Of a stretch of 64,000 nt of DNA, positions 15,945 to 23,871 are shown in pieces. Source of the DNA: Geodermatophilus sp. DSM 45219 (lineage in GTDB: Bacteria; Actinomycetota; Actinomycetes; Mycobacteriales; Geodermatophilaceae); NCBI RefSeq assembly GCF_900104025.1, contig NZ_FNIQ01000002.1, positions 124,001 to 188,000 on the forward strand. Direction: 5' to 3'. The translations under genes were made by a program, and so were the position numbers. The notes below the pieces were generated by a model. That model searched no databases. It had not been told where the DNA came from and saw only the letters and a program-made list of their open reading frames with translations. Positions within the stretch are counted from its first letter, which is position 1, and each line of letters begins with the position of its first letter.

Positions 15945-18050
15945 TCAGCGGCCGGGAGGTGCCGGGGCGGGCACCACGTCGGGTCCGGCCACCGGTGGCC
16001 GGGGGCGGTCCTGGCGGTGCAGCCGGACGGCGACCAGGACGACGTCGTCGTCGGGCCGGCCGTGCACCATGCGCTCCAGCACGCCGTCGCAGAGGACGTC
16101 GAGGTCCGAGCCGGCGAGCTCCGCCACCACGGACACCAGCCGGTCGATGCCCTCGTCGAGGGTCGCGTCGCGCCGCTCGATGAGCCCGTCGGTGTACAGC
16201 AGCACCGTCGCGTCCCGCCCCAGGGTGGCGACGTGCTCCTCGCGCCGCGTGCCGGGGTCGACCCCGAGCAGCAGGTCAACGCGGCGAGCGGTCTGGACGG
16301 CGACGGTGCCGTCGGACGACAGCACCAGCGGCGGCGGGTGCCCGGCGTTGGACCACACCATGCGGGTCAGCCCCTGCGCGTGCTCCTCGTCGCTCTGCTC
16401 GAAGCGCGCGATCGCCGCGGTGGCCAGCGTGCGCAGCATCAGCGACTCCATCGCGGCGTCCAGCCCGCGCAGGACCTCGGCCGGCCCGGCGCCGCTGTAC
16501 ACGGCGATGCCGCGCAGCAGCCCGCGCAGCTGGCCCATGGCCGCCGCGGCGGCGGTGTCGTGCCCGGCGACGTCCCCGATCACCAGCATGGTGGCCCCAC
16601 CGGGCTGGAGGAACGCGTCGTACCAGTCGCCGCCGACCTGGGCGGCCTCGGCGGCCGGGAGGTACCGGACGACGACCTGCGCGTGGTCGGGCTCGGGTGG
16701 GTCGGTGAGCAGGCTGCGCTGCAGTCCCTCGGCCAGTTGCGCCTGGGCGTTGGTGAGCCGGGCGTTGTCCAGCGCCAGGCCGACGCGGTCGGCGATGTCC
16801 TGGGCGGTCGACTCGTCGTCCGCTGCGCGCACCCGCCCGGCGGAGCCGACCAGGGTGAGCACACCCAGCACCCGGCCGCGCCCGCGGATGGGCAGCTGGA
16901 CCGTCCACCCCGCCCCGGGCGGGACGCCGGTCAGCTGCTGCGGGACCCCGGTGTCCGGCACCCGGGTCACCGCTTCCTCCACCGGCGTCCCGTCGTCCAC
17001 GGCCCCTGGCCGGCCGACGTCGCCGGCGCGGCCGACCCCGTCGGCGAGGGTGACGGTGCAGCCGTCCGCCAGGAGCGGGACCAGCAGGGCCGGCAGGCCG
17101 GCCACCGTGCCGAGGACGTCGGGGGCGGCGACGAGGTCGGCGTTGACCCGGGCCAGCAGCGCCAGCCGGGCCGTGGAGCGCTCGGCCTGCTCGGCGCTGC
17201 GCCGGCGGGCGGTGACGTCGGCGAAGTACAGCGACAGCCCGTCGGGGTTGGGCCAGCAGAGCACCTCGAACCACGTGTCCAGCGGCGCCGGGTAGTAGGC
17301 CTCCAGCGTCTGCGCGACGCCGGTGTCGACCGCGGCCCGGTAGGCGGCCTCGAACTCGTTGCCGACCGTGTCGGGGAAGGCGTCCCAGATCCGGCGGCCG
17401 ATCAGCTCGCCGCGGGGGCGGCCGAGCAGCTGCTCGGCCGCGGGGTTGAGCAGGATGAACCGCCACTCGGTGTCCAGCGACAGGAACCCCGAGGGCATCG
17501 CCTCGAGCACGCGCGCGGTCCGCTGCTCGGCCTCGCGGGCGGCCTGGATCTCGGTGGAGCGGGCGTAGAGCTCTGCCTCCACCTCCTCCGCCCGCGACCG
17601 CCACTGCCGTCCGGTCGCGTCCTCCAGCTGGGCCGCCTGCCGCTCGTGGACGTAGGCGGTCACCTCGTCCACCCGCTGGACGAGCAGCTCGACCCCGCCG
17701 TCCGCTCCCGCGACGGGGACCACGACGTGGGACCACCAGCGCTCGGCCGTGCGCCCGGACGCCGGGTCCACGACGTCGTACCGCTCCACGAACGAGGGAT
17801 CCGGCTTCCCGGTCTGCAGCACGCGGCGGAAGGACCGCACCAGCCGCGGCTCACCGGCCTCGTCGACGGCATCCGAGGTCGGGGGGAACACCTCGAAGAC
17901 CGGGCGGCCCACCAGCTCCTGGCGCGTCCGGCCGACCATGCCCAGGTACGCGCCGTTGGCGTCGACGACGACCAGATCGGGGGTCACCACGAGATGTGGC
18001 GACGGCAGCGCCGCGAACAGTCGTTCGTAGTCCCGGTCCTGTCGGTCCAC
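15945..18050 (-). CDS. PAS/GAF-domain SpoIIE-type PP2C serine phosphatase
   Basis: The 701-aa sensor phosphatase has PAS1 at about 10-125 (LFAALPSPHLVVTPDLVVVDANGAYLGMVGRTRQEL), a linking helix, PAS2 at about 190-300 (LEAMPSGFLSLDTEWRFILLNPAAEQLLGRPRGEL), a GAF-like region at about 305-450 and a C-terminal PP2C domain (VRYLPAAEAAQVGGDWYDAF; VIGDVAGHDTAAAAAMGQLR; LLYTDGLIERRD). Asp residues in GGDWYD, GDVAGHD and YTDGL match the Mn/Mg site of SpoIIE/RsbU phosphatases. It probably dephosphorylates an anti-anti-sigma factor in response to a small-molecule or redox signal. No partner RsbV/RsbW gene is adjacent. Confidence 0.93.
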   Translation of the reverse strand: MDRQDRDYERLFAALPSPHLVVTPDLVVVDANGAYLGMVGRTRQELVGRPVFEVFPPTSDAVDEAGEPRLVRSFRRVLQTGKPDPSFVERYDVVDPASGRTAERWWSHVVVPVAGADGGVELLVQRVDEVTAYVHERQAAQLEDATGRQWRSRAEEVEAELYARSTEIQAAREAEQRTARVLEAMPSGFLSLDTEWRFILLNPAAEQLLGRPRGELIGRRIWDAFPDTVGNEFEAAYRAAVDTGVAQTLEAYYPAPLDTWFEVLCWPNPDGLSLYFADVTARRRSAEQAERSTARLALLARVNADLVAAPDVLGTVAGLPALLVPLLADGCTVTLADGVGRAGDVGRPGAVDDGTPVEEAVTRVPDTGVPQQLTGVPPGAGWTVQLPIRGRGRVLGVLTLVGSAGRVRAADDESTAQDIADRVGLALDNARLTNAQAQLAEGLQRSLLTDPPEPDHAQVVVRYLPAAEAAQVGGDWYDAFLQPGGATMLVIGDVAGHDTAAAAAMGQLRGLLRGIAVYSGAGPAEVLRGLDAAMESLMLRTLATAAIARFEQSDEEHAQGLTRMVWSNAGHPPPLVLSSDGTVAVQTARRVDLLLGVDPGTRREEHVATLGRDATVLLYTDGLIERRDATLDEGIDRLVSVVAELAGSDLDVLCDGVLERMVHGRPDDDVVLVAVRLHRQDRPRPPVAGPDVVPAPAPPGR

Positions 18051-18222
18051 GGTGTCCTCTCGTCGGCGCCCTGCCGCAGAGGGGACGGGTACCAGGATCC
18101 TCCTCCCACCGTCCGGTCACGTCACCGCAACGGCCCGTGTCGCCGCTCACGCAGCGGCGCCCGCGGTCAGCTCCCGGGCCGCAGGTGTCCGTGGGCGTGC
18201 CGGGCCATCCGCTGCCGCGGCG

Positions 18223-18588
18223 TCACGCCGGAGGCCGGCCCTCCACGTCCATGCGCTGCACCAGGTCGCCCGCGAAGGTGTAGACGTGCCGGACCGAGCT
18301 CCGGGCGAGCACGGCGCCGGAGCCGTCGCGGACGACCTGGCGGACGACGACCTCGACCGTGCCGTCGGAGCGCTCGCGGATGCCGGTCGGCTGGACGGCG
18401 GTGCGGATCTCCGCCCACTGGCGCTCCCAGTAGCGGCGGACGGCGTCCTGCCCGACGACCCGGCCGCCCTCCCAGCCGTTGGGCCAGTCGACGTCCGGGG
18501 TCATGGCGGCCAGGACGGCGTCGACGTCCCGGGCGTTGAAGGCCCGGTACAGCGCTCGCAGCAGCTCCTCGTGGCCTGGTGCGGTCAT
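18223..18588 (-). CDS. SnoaL-like / nuclear transport factor 2 family protein
   Basis: The 121-aa protein shows the NTF2-like cone fold pattern: EELLRALYRAFNARDVDAVLAAMTPDVDWPNGWEGGRVVGQDAVRRYWERQW, then strand-rich IRERSDGTVEVVVRQVVRDGSGAVLARSSVRHVYTFAGDLVQRMDV. Members are small ketosteroid-isomerase-like enzymes or binding proteins. I chose the ATG at 18588 because the homology starts there; a longer frame upstream is Arg-rich and not family-like. Function not predictable further. Confidence 0.85.
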   Translation of the reverse strand: MTAPGHEELLRALYRAFNARDVDAVLAAMTPDVDWPNGWEGGRVVGQDAVRRYWERQWAEIRTAVQPTGIRERSDGTVEVVVRQVVRDGSGAVLARSSVRHVYTFAGDLVQRMDVEGRPPA

Positions 18589-18664
18589 GGGCGGGCGTCC
18601 TCCCGGCTCGGCGGTGTGGGGGAGGACGCTCGCACGGCGACGGCGGCACGTCATCGACCAGCTC

Positions 18665-18680
18665 TACCGTCATCCCCAGC
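18665..18680 (-). repeat. Degenerate copy of the dif-flanking polar motif
   Basis: The plus strand reads TACCGTCATCCCCAGC; the minus strand, GCTGGGGATGACGGTA, differs from GTTGGGGATAACGGTA at two positions. It sits in the 101-base gap between the SnoaL and MarR-GNAT genes and points the same way as the other copies left of dif. It is the weakest member and could be chance. Confidence 0.4.
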
Positions 18681-18689
18681 AGGGGCCGT

Positions 18690-19631
18690 CTACCGGGGCC
18701 TCCCGGTCGGCGAGTGCCCTCGCGACGGCACACCGGTGCCCTGCTGAGCGTCGAGGTGCTTCTCGAACCAGTGGTCGGCGAACGGCTCGTCGTTGAAGGC
18801 CGGGACCTCGCGGTACCCGGCCGACCGGTAGAAGGTGATCGCCTCGGCGAGGGACCGGTTGGTCTCCAGCCGCAGCGTCCGGACGCCGGCGGCCCGCGCG
18901 TGCTCCTCGACCGCGCCGAGCAGCCGCCGTCCCACCCCGAGGCCGCGCACGGAGTCGGCCACCCACATCCGCTTGACCTCCGCCGGCTCGCGCCCGTGGG
19001 ACTTCAGCGCGGCGCAGCCCACCGGCTCGCCGTGCAGCCGGGCCAGCAGGAGCAGTCCCGCGGGCGGGACCAGCTCGTCGTCGGCGGCGGGGAGGCTGCG
19101 GCCGGGGTCGAAGCCGTCCGGGAAGCGGCGGGCGAGCTCGGCGAAGTACGCGGCGATGCAGGCCCGCGCGTCCGGGTCGCGGGGGTCGGCCGGGCGGACG
19201 TCGACCATCGAGGCCTGCAGCAGCCGTTCCACCTCGGCCATCGCGGCGACCAGCCGGCTCCGCTGCGCTGCGCCGAGCCCGGCCAGCACCGCGGCGGCCG
19301 CCTCGTCGGAGCGGGCGTCCAGTTCGCCGCGCTCGCGGACGCCGGACGGGGTGAGCCGGGCGACGCGGACCCGCCCGTCCGCCGGGCTGGCCGCCACCGA
19401 GACGAGCCCCTCGGCCTCCAGCGCCCGCAGCACGCGGCTCAGGTACCCGGAGTCCAGGTCGAGCCGGGAGCGCAGCGTCCGGACATCGGTGCCGTCCGCG
19501 CCGACCTCCCACAGCACGCGGGAGTGCCCGAGCGGCCGGCCACGGGCGAGGAAGGCGTCCTCGAGGGCGCCGATGCGCTGGGTGACCGTGCGGTTGAACC
19601 GGCGGACCTGCGCCACCGCCTCCTCGTCCAT
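18690..19631 (-). CDS. MarR-type winged helix fused to GNAT acetyltransferase
   Basis: The 313-aa two-domain protein has MarR-like residues at about 1-145 (RTLRSRLDLDSGYLSRVLRALEAEGLVSVAASPADGRVRVARLTPSG) and a GNAT acyl-CoA domain at about 150-295 (VKRMWVADSVRGLGVGRRLLGAVEEHARAAGVRTLRLETNRSLAEAITFYRSAGY). RGLGVGRR is the acetyl-CoA pyrophosphate loop. This fusion is known in actinobacteria, presumably coupling acylation state to transcription. The ATG at 19631 lies inside a perfect 24-bp palindrome, so the transcript is leaderless or nearly so and probably autorepressed. Confidence 0.92.
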   Translation of the reverse strand: MDEEAVAQVRRFNRTVTQRIGALEDAFLARGRPLGHSRVLWEVGADGTDVRTLRSRLDLDSGYLSRVLRALEAEGLVSVAASPADGRVRVARLTPSGVRERGELDARSDEAAAAVLAGLGAAQRSRLVAAMAEVERLLQASMVDVRPADPRDPDARACIAAYFAELARRFPDGFDPGRSLPAADDELVPPAGLLLLARLHGEPVGCAALKSHGREPAEVKRMWVADSVRGLGVGRRLLGAVEEHARAAGVRTLRLETNRSLAEAITFYRSAGYREVPAFNDEPFADHWFEKHLDAQQGTGVPSRGHSPTGRPR

Positions 19632-19653
19632 CCTCTGACCTTAGTCAGAGGAT
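19630..19653. promoter_or_regulatory. Perfect 10-4-10 palindrome over the MarR-GNAT start (operator)
   Basis: ATCCTCTGAC-CTTA-GTCAGAGGAT is an exact inverted repeat overlapping the ATG of the MarR-GNAT gene at 19631. It also lies only 6 bases beyond the end of the DUF6194 gene. On the minus strand TAAGGT lies about 7 bases before the ATG and could be the -10 element, so a bound dimer would block RNA polymerase. The symmetry is seen; autoregulation is inferred. Confidence 0.7.
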
Positions 19654-19658
19654 GCTGC

Positions 19659-20132
19659 TCAGTGCGGTGCCGCCGCGGTGCGGCGCTCGTACCGCGCCCG
19701 GGCGAGCGCGTGGGCCGTCCGGAGCAGGTCACGGAGGGGCTCTCCCGTGCGCGGGCCCGGGTCCACGACGGCGAGCCAGCCGAGGTGGCCGTAGACGGGG
19801 TGGGCGACGAGCACGTCCGGCGTGCTCGGGTCCACGTCGTCGGTGTCCGGGTCGCGCGGGTGGCGACCGGCCCACCGCCGGAACCCGTCGGTCCCGGCGG
19901 CGACGTTGACGCGGAAGGCGCCGGGGCGGTCCAGCCGGGAGCCCTCGTCGCCGGGGTGGTCCTGGGTGACGATGGTGGCAAAGGGCTGGGTGCGCGGGAC
20001 GACGCCGTCCGGGGCGTAGTAGCAGAACGCGTCGCCCCAGCTGACCTCCGGTGACCCGTCGCCCGGCCGCGGCCGCAGCGTCAGCACGCCGCCCAGGCTC
20101 TCGGTGAACGCGATGACCTCGTCCATGTCCAT
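19659..20132 (-). CDS. DUF6194 family protein
   Basis: The 157-aa protein matches the DUF6194 pattern: VIAFTESLGGVLTLRPRPGDGSPEVSWGDAFCYYAPDGVVPRTQPFATIVTQDHPGDEGSRLDRPGAFRVNV, ending in VYGHLGWLAVVDPGPRTGEPLRDLLRTAHALARARYERR. These small soluble proteins resemble the MmcQ/YjbR fold in their LAVVDPGPRT-like C-terminus. No biochemical function is known to me. Met codons at 20132 and 20126 both fit as starts. It is divergent from the double-MerR gene. Confidence 0.85.
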   Translation of the reverse strand: MDMDEVIAFTESLGGVLTLRPRPGDGSPEVSWGDAFCYYAPDGVVPRTQPFATIVTQDHPGDEGSRLDRPGAFRVNVAAGTDGFRRWAGRHPRDPDTDDVDPSTPDVLVAHPVYGHLGWLAVVDPGPRTGEPLRDLLRTAHALARARYERRTAAAPH

Positions 20133-20161
20133 GGGTTCGAGTGTTTCGCTCAGGTGCTGGT

Positions 20162-20206
20162 GGAGACTTCCGGGGTCTCGACCGAGAGGATCGCATGAGA
20201 AGTCTC
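20162..20206. promoter_or_regulatory. Inverted repeat GGAGACTTC...GAAGTCTCC around the double-MerR start
   Basis: GGAGACTTC at 20162-20170 is mirrored exactly by GAAGTCTCC at 20198-20206, which lies just inside the MerR coding start (ATG 20195). The 27-base spacing is large for one dimer, but the product carries two MerR-type DNA-binding domains, so two half-sites are plausible. AGAGGA at 20185-20190 is the ribosome-binding site. Role inferred. Confidence 0.4.
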
Positions 20207-20920
20207 CAGTCGGGCCTGCGGACGGTCGACGTCGCCCGGCGGGCCGGGTACTCGGTCCAGCAGGTCCGCGACCTGGAGCGCGACGGCGTGCTGCCGCCCG
20301 TGCCCCGCACCGCGTCCGGCCACCGCAGCCACAGCGAGGCGCACGTCCGGGCGGCGCTGGCCTACCGCGCCCTCGCCGCCGGCGTGGGCCCGGTCGACGC
20401 CAAGGCGATCATGCGCGCGGCGCACCGCGACCCGTCCCGGCTGCTGGCGCTCCTCGACGAGGGGCACGCCCGGCTGCACGCCGAACGGCGGGACGTCGCG
20501 CGGGCCAGGGAGGCGGCCGCGGCCATCGCCGCCGAGCCGATCGACCAGCCGCGTCCGTCCGACGCGATGGGCGTCTCCGAGCTCGCCGGCGCGCTCGGCG
20601 TCCGGCCGTCGACGCTGCGGCACTGGGACGCCGAGGGGCTCGTGGTGCCCCGACGATCGCCGGGTGGTCGGGCCCGCAGCTACTCGCCGGGCGACGTCCG
20701 GGACGCGCGGATCGTCCACCAGCTGCGTCGCGCCGGGTACGGCATCGAGGCGCTCCGGGCGCTGGTGCCCGAGCTGCGCCGCGCCGGGCGGTGGGCGGAG
20801 GTCGAGGCCGCGCTGGCCGCCCGGGACGCCGCCCTCACCGCCCGCTCGCGGTCCCTCCTGCGCGGCGCCGCCGCCCTGGAGGCGGTGCTCACCGGAGGAC
20901 ACCTCCCTCCTCCGGGCTGA
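20195..20920 (+). CDS. MerR-family regulator with two HTH domains (TioE type)
   Basis: The 241-aa protein has two MerR-like winged helices. The first is near 8-75 (LRTVDVARRAGYSVQQVRDLERDGVLPPVPRTASGHRSHSEAHVRAALAYRAL) and the second near 125-195 (GVSELAGALGVRPSTLRHWDAEGLVVPRRSPGGRARSYSPGDVRDARIVHQLRRAGYGI). This duplicated layout is that of TioE-type regulators. I chose the ATG at 20195 because a good ribosome-binding site precedes it and the HTH follows. It is divergent from DUF6194. Ligand unknown. Confidence 0.9.
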   Translation: MRSLQSGLRTVDVARRAGYSVQQVRDLERDGVLPPVPRTASGHRSHSEAHVRAALAYRALAAGVGPVDAKAIMRAAHRDPSRLLALLDEGHARLHAERRDVARAREAAAAIAAEPIDQPRPSDAMGVSELAGALGVRPSTLRHWDAEGLVVPRRSPGGRARSYSPGDVRDARIVHQLRRAGYGIEALRALVPELRRAGRWAEVEAALAARDAALTARSRSLLRGAAALEAVLTGGHLPPPG

Positions 20921-20997
20921 GCACGGTGGCCCGGTCGTCGTCGCCCGTGACGCCGCACCGCACGTCACAGGCGACGATGCGGCTGCCGCCGGTCACC

Positions 20998-21387
20998 TCA
21001 CGCGCGGCGCAGCCCGGCGACCTGGAGGGCGGCGAAGCCCGCGACGACGACGCCCTGCAGCACGATCCACACCGTGCCGACGGTCGTGGGACCGCCGGTG
21101 CCGGCCGCGGCGACGGCGAGGCTGCCGGTCGCCCAGAGCGCGTTGGCCGCGACGACGGGGACGACGGCGGACGGCGCGGGCCGCGCAGCGACCGCCCAGA
21201 CACCGGCGCCGAAGAGCAGCAGGAAGGCGCCGACGCCGCGCAGCCACCCCGCGGGCAGCCCGAGCAGGTCGGCGAGCAGCGGCGCGGCCAGCAGGTACGC
21301 GGCACCGTTGGCCGCGGTGACGACGGCGTCCAGCCGCAGCGCGAGCCGCAGCAGCGAGGAGCGGGCGGGAGCAGTGGTGGTGGTCAT
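20998..21387 (-). CDS. Small integral membrane protein, four predicted TM helices
   Basis: The 129-aa hydrophobic protein has a short TTTTAPARSS N-terminus, then helices at about 15-38 (LDAVVTAANGAAYLLAAPLLADLLGL), 43-62 (GVGAFLLLFGAGVWAVAARP), 67-87 and 97-118. This four-helix layout with GAAYLLA and LRGVGAFLLLFGA recurs in actinobacterial proteins of unknown function. It is divergent from an XRE regulator 87 bases away, which may control it. The ATG at 21387 is preferred over 21396. Confidence 0.75.
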   Translation of the reverse strand: MTTTTAPARSSLLRLALRLDAVVTAANGAAYLLAAPLLADLLGLPAGWLRGVGAFLLLFGAGVWAVAARPAPSAVVPVVAANALWATGSLAVAAAGTGGPTTVGTVWIVLQGVVVAGFAALQVAGLRRA

Positions 21388-21474
21388 GGCGACCACGCTG
21401 CCGCCGGCGGGGGAGCGGGTCGATTACCTGCGGGGTAGGCGACGGCGCCCCCGCCCGTCGCTAGCGTCGCCGGG

Positions 21475-22248
21475 GTGACCGCCGCCCGGACCGGACCCTC
21501 CGTGGGGGACCTGCTGCGCACCTGGCGGCAGCGCCGCCGGCTGTCCCAGCTCGACCTGTCCACCGAGGCCGGGGTCTCCGCGCGGCACCTGAGCTTCGTG
21601 GAGACCGGCCGGGCCCGGCCCAGCCGGGAGATGGTGCTGCACCTGGCCGAGCAGCTGGAGGTCCCGCTGCGCGAGCGCAACGAGCTGCTGCTCGCGGCCG
21701 GATTCGCCCCCGTGTACGGACGGCGGGGCCTCGACGCGCCCGACATGGCCGCCGTCCGCACCGCCGTGGACCTGGTGCTCACGGCCCACGAGCCCTTCCC
21801 GGTGGCCGTCGTCGACCGGTCGTGGGAGCTGGTGGCCGGCAACCGCGGCCTCGCGCTGCTCACCGCCGGCGTCGACCCCGACCTGCTCGAGCCCCCGGTC
21901 AACGTGCTGCGACTGGGCCTGCACCCCCGCGGGCTGGCGCGGCGGGTCCTCAACCTGCCGCAGTGGCGCACCCACCTGCTCACCCGCCTGGCCCGAGAGG
22001 CGCACCTCACCGCCGACCCCGGTCTCGCCGCGCTGCACCGCGAGCTCGCGGCGCTGCCGGGCGGCACCGACCGGCGGCTCCCCGACGGCATCGCCGTCCC
22101 GCTGCGCCTCCGGCACGGGGACGGCGTGCTGTCCCTCCTCAGCACGGTGACCACCTTCGGCACCGCCGTCGACCTCACCGCCGCGGAGCTCTCCATCGAG
22201 GCGTTCCTGCCCGCCGACGCCGCCACCGCCGAGGCGCTGCGCAGCTGA
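21475..22248 (+). CDS. XRE-family HTH regulator with MmyB-like ligand-binding domain
   Basis: The 257-aa regulator has an N-terminal helix-turn-helix (LLRTWRQRRRLSQLDLSTEAGVSARHLSFVETGRARPSREMVLHLAEQLEVPLRERNELLLAAGFAP). A MmyB-like PAS-type domain (PFPVAVVDRSWELVAGNRGLALL; VNVLRLGLHPRGLARRVLNLPQWRTHLL) then runs to the end. In this family the C-terminal domain binds a small hydrophobic ligand. It probably regulates the divergent four-helix membrane protein gene and itself. The GTG start at 21475 follows TCGCTAGCGTCGCCGGG with no clear ribosome-binding site, suggesting a leaderless mRNA. Confidence 0.92.
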   Translation: MTAARTGPSVGDLLRTWRQRRRLSQLDLSTEAGVSARHLSFVETGRARPSREMVLHLAEQLEVPLRERNELLLAAGFAPVYGRRGLDAPDMAAVRTAVDLVLTAHEPFPVAVVDRSWELVAGNRGLALLTAGVDPDLLEPPVNVLRLGLHPRGLARRVLNLPQWRTHLLTRLAREAHLTADPGLAALHRELAALPGGTDRRLPDGIAVPLRLRHGDGVLSLLSTVTTFGTAVDLTAAELSIEAFLPADAATAEALRS

Positions 22249-22295
22249 GGGTGCGGCCCGGTGTCGGGCCCCCCGGCCCTGGTAGGGAGTCGGGC

Positions 22296-23096
22296 ATGCC
22301 CGACGCCCCGGTCTACTTCGAGCGCACCGGCCCGTCCCGCTTCCGCGCGACCGAGCGCACCGGCGGCGCGTGGTCGGTCACCGAGCAGCACGTCAGCCCG
22401 CTGAACGGGCTGCTCGTGCACGCGATCGACCGGGCCGTCGCCGAGCGGGCGGCCGGGAGCGCGCCGAACCCCCTGGCCACCGCGCGCATCACCTTCGACA
22501 TCCTCGGCGTCGTCCCGATCGGCGAGGTCGAGGTGCACGTCGAGGTGGTCCGCCCGGGGCGGACCATCGAGCTGCTCGAGGCCGTCGCCGTCTCCGGCGG
22601 CCGGCCCGTCCTGCGGGCCCGCGCGTGGCGGCTGGCCCGGCACGACACCGCGGCGGTCGCCGGTGGAGCGCCCGACGCCCTGACCCCACCGGACGGGCTG
22701 GCGCCGGCCGACCTCGCCGCCGTGTGGCCCGGGGGCTACATCGCCTCGCTCGACGTGCGCCCGCTGCGGGCACCGGAGCCGGGGCGGGCCACGGTCTGGC
22801 TCACCACCCCGGTCGCGCTGGTCGCCGGCGAGCCGGTCAGCGACCTGGCCCGCTTCGCCGGCCTCGTCGACACCGCCAACGGCATCGGCGTGCGCGAGTC
22901 GCCGGCAGCGTGGATGTTCCCCAACGTCGACCTGACCGTCCACCTGCACCGGCAGCCCTCGGGGCCCTGGGTGGGCCTGGACACCACCGTCGTCTTCGGG
23001 CCCGAGGGGCACGGCCTCACCACGACCGTGCTGCACGACCTCGCCGGCCCGGTCGGCCGGGCCGAGCAGCTGCTGACCGTGCGCCCGCTGGCCTGA
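22296..23096 (+). CDS. Thioesterase-family protein (double hot-dog)
   Basis: The 266-aa protein has two hot-dog-like halves. The first has FERTGPSRFRATERTGGAWSVTEQHVSPLNGLLVHAIDRAV and ARITFDILGVVPIGEVEVHVEVVRPGRTIELLEAVAVSGGRPVLRARAWRL. The second has NGIGVRESPAAWMFPNVDLTVHLHRQPSGPWVGLDTTVVFGPEGHGLTTTVLHDLAGPVGRAEQLLTVRP. This is the acyl-CoA thioesterase-like family common in actinobacteria. It probably hydrolyses acyl-CoA. It follows the XRE gene by 47 bases. The ATG at 22296 has GGTAGGGAG upstream. Confidence 0.88.
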   Translation: MPDAPVYFERTGPSRFRATERTGGAWSVTEQHVSPLNGLLVHAIDRAVAERAAGSAPNPLATARITFDILGVVPIGEVEVHVEVVRPGRTIELLEAVAVSGGRPVLRARAWRLARHDTAAVAGGAPDALTPPDGLAPADLAAVWPGGYIASLDVRPLRAPEPGRATVWLTTPVALVAGEPVSDLARFAGLVDTANGIGVRESPAAWMFPNVDLTVHLHRQPSGPWVGLDTTVVFGPEGHGLTTTVLHDLAGPVGRAEQLLTVRPLA

Positions 23097-23239
23097 CGCG
23101 ACGGGCGGTCGGCCGGTCAGGACCGCCCAGTTGTACGCGCCCAGCAGCCGCTCGCCGTCCCCGGTGACGGCGTGGGTGACCTGCTCGTCGGCGACGTGCA
23201 CCTGCCCGGGGGGTTAGCGTCCGACTCGTCACGTCCTCG

Positions 23240-23257
23240 ACCGTTATCCCCAACTGA
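23240..23257 (-). repeat. Dif-flanking polar motif, copy 2
   Basis: The plus strand reads ACCGTTATCCCCAACTGA; the motif sense (minus) is AGTTGGGGATAACGGT. It lies in the 244-base gap after the thioesterase gene, outside any supported gene. Its core and 3' TGA match copy 3 exactly over 18 bases. Confidence 0.75.
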
Positions 23258-23340
23258 ACCGCCGTACGAGCGACAGCCGAGCCAGCAACGACGCAGGAAC
23301 GCCTCGTCGCCGACGGACTGGACCGGCTCCGACCGGGGGT

Positions 23341-23544
23341 TCAGGCCTGCGCGAGTCGCGCGCACTCCGGACAGGGGTGCGCCGAGCCGAGCCCGCGCCG
23401 CCCGGCCCAGCTGCCCTGGACGACGGCGACCGGGGTGCCACAGGCGGCGACCCACGGCGGCGGGCCGTCCGCGGCCTCCCGGGGGACGGCGTGGGCCAGC
23501 TCGCTCTCCTGGTCGCGGCCGGCCGCGTGCGAGGGGCTCGTCAT
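23341..23544 (-). CDS. Small hypothetical protein with CxxC-type cysteines
   Basis: The 67-aa product contains WVAACGTPVAVVQGSWAGRRGLGSAHPCPECARLAQA. The late CPEC and the upstream CGTPV could form a zinc site, as in other short actinobacterial proteins. I do not recognise a named family. Start codons at 23544 (MTSPSHAAG) and 23556 (MLESMTSP) are both possible. Divergent from DUF1918. Confidence 0.55.
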   Translation of the reverse strand: MTSPSHAAGRDQESELAHAVPREAADGPPPWVAACGTPVAVVQGSWAGRRGLGSAHPCPECARLAQA

Positions 23545-23665
23545 GCTCTCCAGCATGGGCCCGGGCCGCGGCCAGGACGGGCGCCGGGTCCCTTGATCGG
23601 TCCCCGTCCCAGGGGCAGGCTGTGACGCACAGCACACAGACGGGGCCAGCCGCCGGGAGGTCGTC

Positions 23666-23866
23666 GTGGAAGCACGCGTGGGGGACCGGATCGTCGTCCG
23701 GTCCACGCACCAGGGGGAGGCCGAGCGCACCGGCCGGGTGCTCGAGGTCAGGGGAGCGGGCGGCGGGCCGCCCTACGTCGTCCGGTGGGACCCCGACGGG
23801 CACACCGGCGTCTTCCACCCGGCCGCGGGCACCTGCGCCGTCGTCCCCGAGCCGGCGAACGGCTGA
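23666..23866 (+). CDS. DUF1918 domain-containing protein
   Basis: The 66-aa protein EARVGDRIVVRSTHQGEAERTGRVLEVRGAGGGPPYVVRWDPDGHTGVFHPAAGTCAVV is a complete DUF1918 SH3-like barrel: the GDR.VV.....G...R.G.I..V....G.PPY.VRW.D.GH....P.P pattern is intact. Function unknown. The GTG at 23666 follows GGAGGT. It is five bases from the EF-G2 gene and likely co-transcribed with it. Confidence 0.9.
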   Translation: MEARVGDRIVVRSTHQGEAERTGRVLEVRGAGGGPPYVVRWDPDGHTGVFHPAAGTCAVVPEPANG

Positions 23867-23871
23867 GCGGC

